Shown here piece after piece: positions 14,043 through 14,197 of a DNA stretch of 14,197 nt. The notes under the pieces are model-generated. The model saw nothing but the letters and a program-made list of their open reading frames with translations, was not told the origin of the DNA and made no database searches. Origin of the DNA: CAZPEV01 sp964585635 (GTDB lineage Bacteria > Zixibacteria > MSB-5A5 > GN15 > JAAZOE01); the NCBI GenBank assembly GCA_964585635.1, contig CAZPEV010000078.1, positions 1 through 14,197 on the forward strand. Direction: 5' to 3'. Numbering within the stretch: position 1 is the stretch's first letter; the number at the start of each line of letters is the position of its first letter. The position numbers were made by a program, and so were the translations under genes.

Positions 14043-14197
14043 TTACCGCTTATCTGAGGCCAGGGCGCGGAAGTCCTCGCGCACCGGATGGAAAACGTCG
14101 ATGACGTAGCAGGCTGATACGGTCTTGGCCGAATGCGGTACCATAGGCGGCAGCACCATCGCCTGCCCAGGCGTGAGACGCTTTGTTTCACCGCCGA
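14043..14197 (-). CDS. Cupin-domain protein, C-terminal part (5' end outside window)
   Basis: Reading leftwards from the window edge, a frame of 50 residues ends at TAA (14045-14043). It contains the end of a cupin barrel: a glycine turn, RLTPGQAMVLPPMVPHSAKT with the conserved proline turn and histidine, then ACYVIDVFHPVREDF. This 'P..vPH.......vlDvF.P.R.DF' tail is typical of small single-domain cupins. The histidine in VPHS is the usual last metal ligand of the fold. The first cupin motif lies outside the window, so metal binding and role cannot be judged. It converges on pldA. Confidence 0.75.
   Translation of the reverse strand, partial: GGETKRLTPGQAMVLPPMVPHSAKTVSACYVIDVFHPVREDFRALASDKR

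Overview
The window looks like chromosomal DNA from a Gram-negative, GC-rich bacterium. Outer-membrane barrel proteins (a phospholipase A1 and two other predicted barrels) and a twin-arginine export signal point to a diderm. The window also holds a secreted protein with paired type I dockerin repeats ending in a 'YIFRGGPAP'-like sequence. From memory, that tail is common in FCB-group candidate phyla such as Zixibacteria. The placement is an inference and was not tested by any search.

Layout. Positions 1-1867 (+) hold the end of a polysaccharide nucleotide-sugar operon: a 5'-truncated GDP-6-deoxy-hexose reductase (Rmd-like), then a WbpA-type UDP-N-acetylhexosamine 6-dehydrogenase, closed by a hairpin terminator. 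Facing it on the minus strand (1960-3345) is a multi-pass GT-C (GT39/PMT_2-like) glycosyltransferase. From a divergent promoter region (about 3417-3575) the plus strand then carries a CDP-alcohol phosphatidyltransferase, a PfkB sugar kinase 1 nt behind it, and a NYN/DUF88 PIN-like nuclease whose ribosome-binding site abuts a perfect palindrome. A long-form 1-pyrroline-5-carboxylate dehydrogenase with its own promoter and a strong terminator follows (5946-7640).

Positions 7641-7976 have no credible gene. They are packed with inverted repeats, including a MITE-like pair of ends and two related hairpins that differ by a base-pair-preserving change. On the minus strand come the secreted dockerin protein (7977-8843, with a good promoter) and a Tat-exported arginine-deiminase-family hydrolase (9085-10512) that keeps the catalytic residues. 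A 732-nt gap (10513-11244) holds promoter-like sites and palindromes but no convincing gene.

The right end (11245-13892, +) is an envelope cluster. It contains a PorT-like outer-membrane barrel, a secreted protein with a small Sm-like beta segment followed by a predicted barrel, and a phospholipase A1 (OMPLA) with an intact His/Ser/Asn site. The last bases hold the C-terminus of a cupin protein on the minus strand.

How they may work together: the left third supplies and uses nucleotide sugars for surface glycans and perhaps a phospholipid head group. The right third is outer-membrane and periplasmic. P5C dehydrogenase and the deiminase-like enzyme belong to arginine/proline chemistry, but they are in separate transcription units and predicted compartments, so a shared pathway is not shown. 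The points most worth a second look are the hairpin array at 7609-7967, the exported deiminase, the phosphatidyltransferase-kinase pair, and the NYN protein with an altered acidic residue and a palindrome at its ribosome-binding site.
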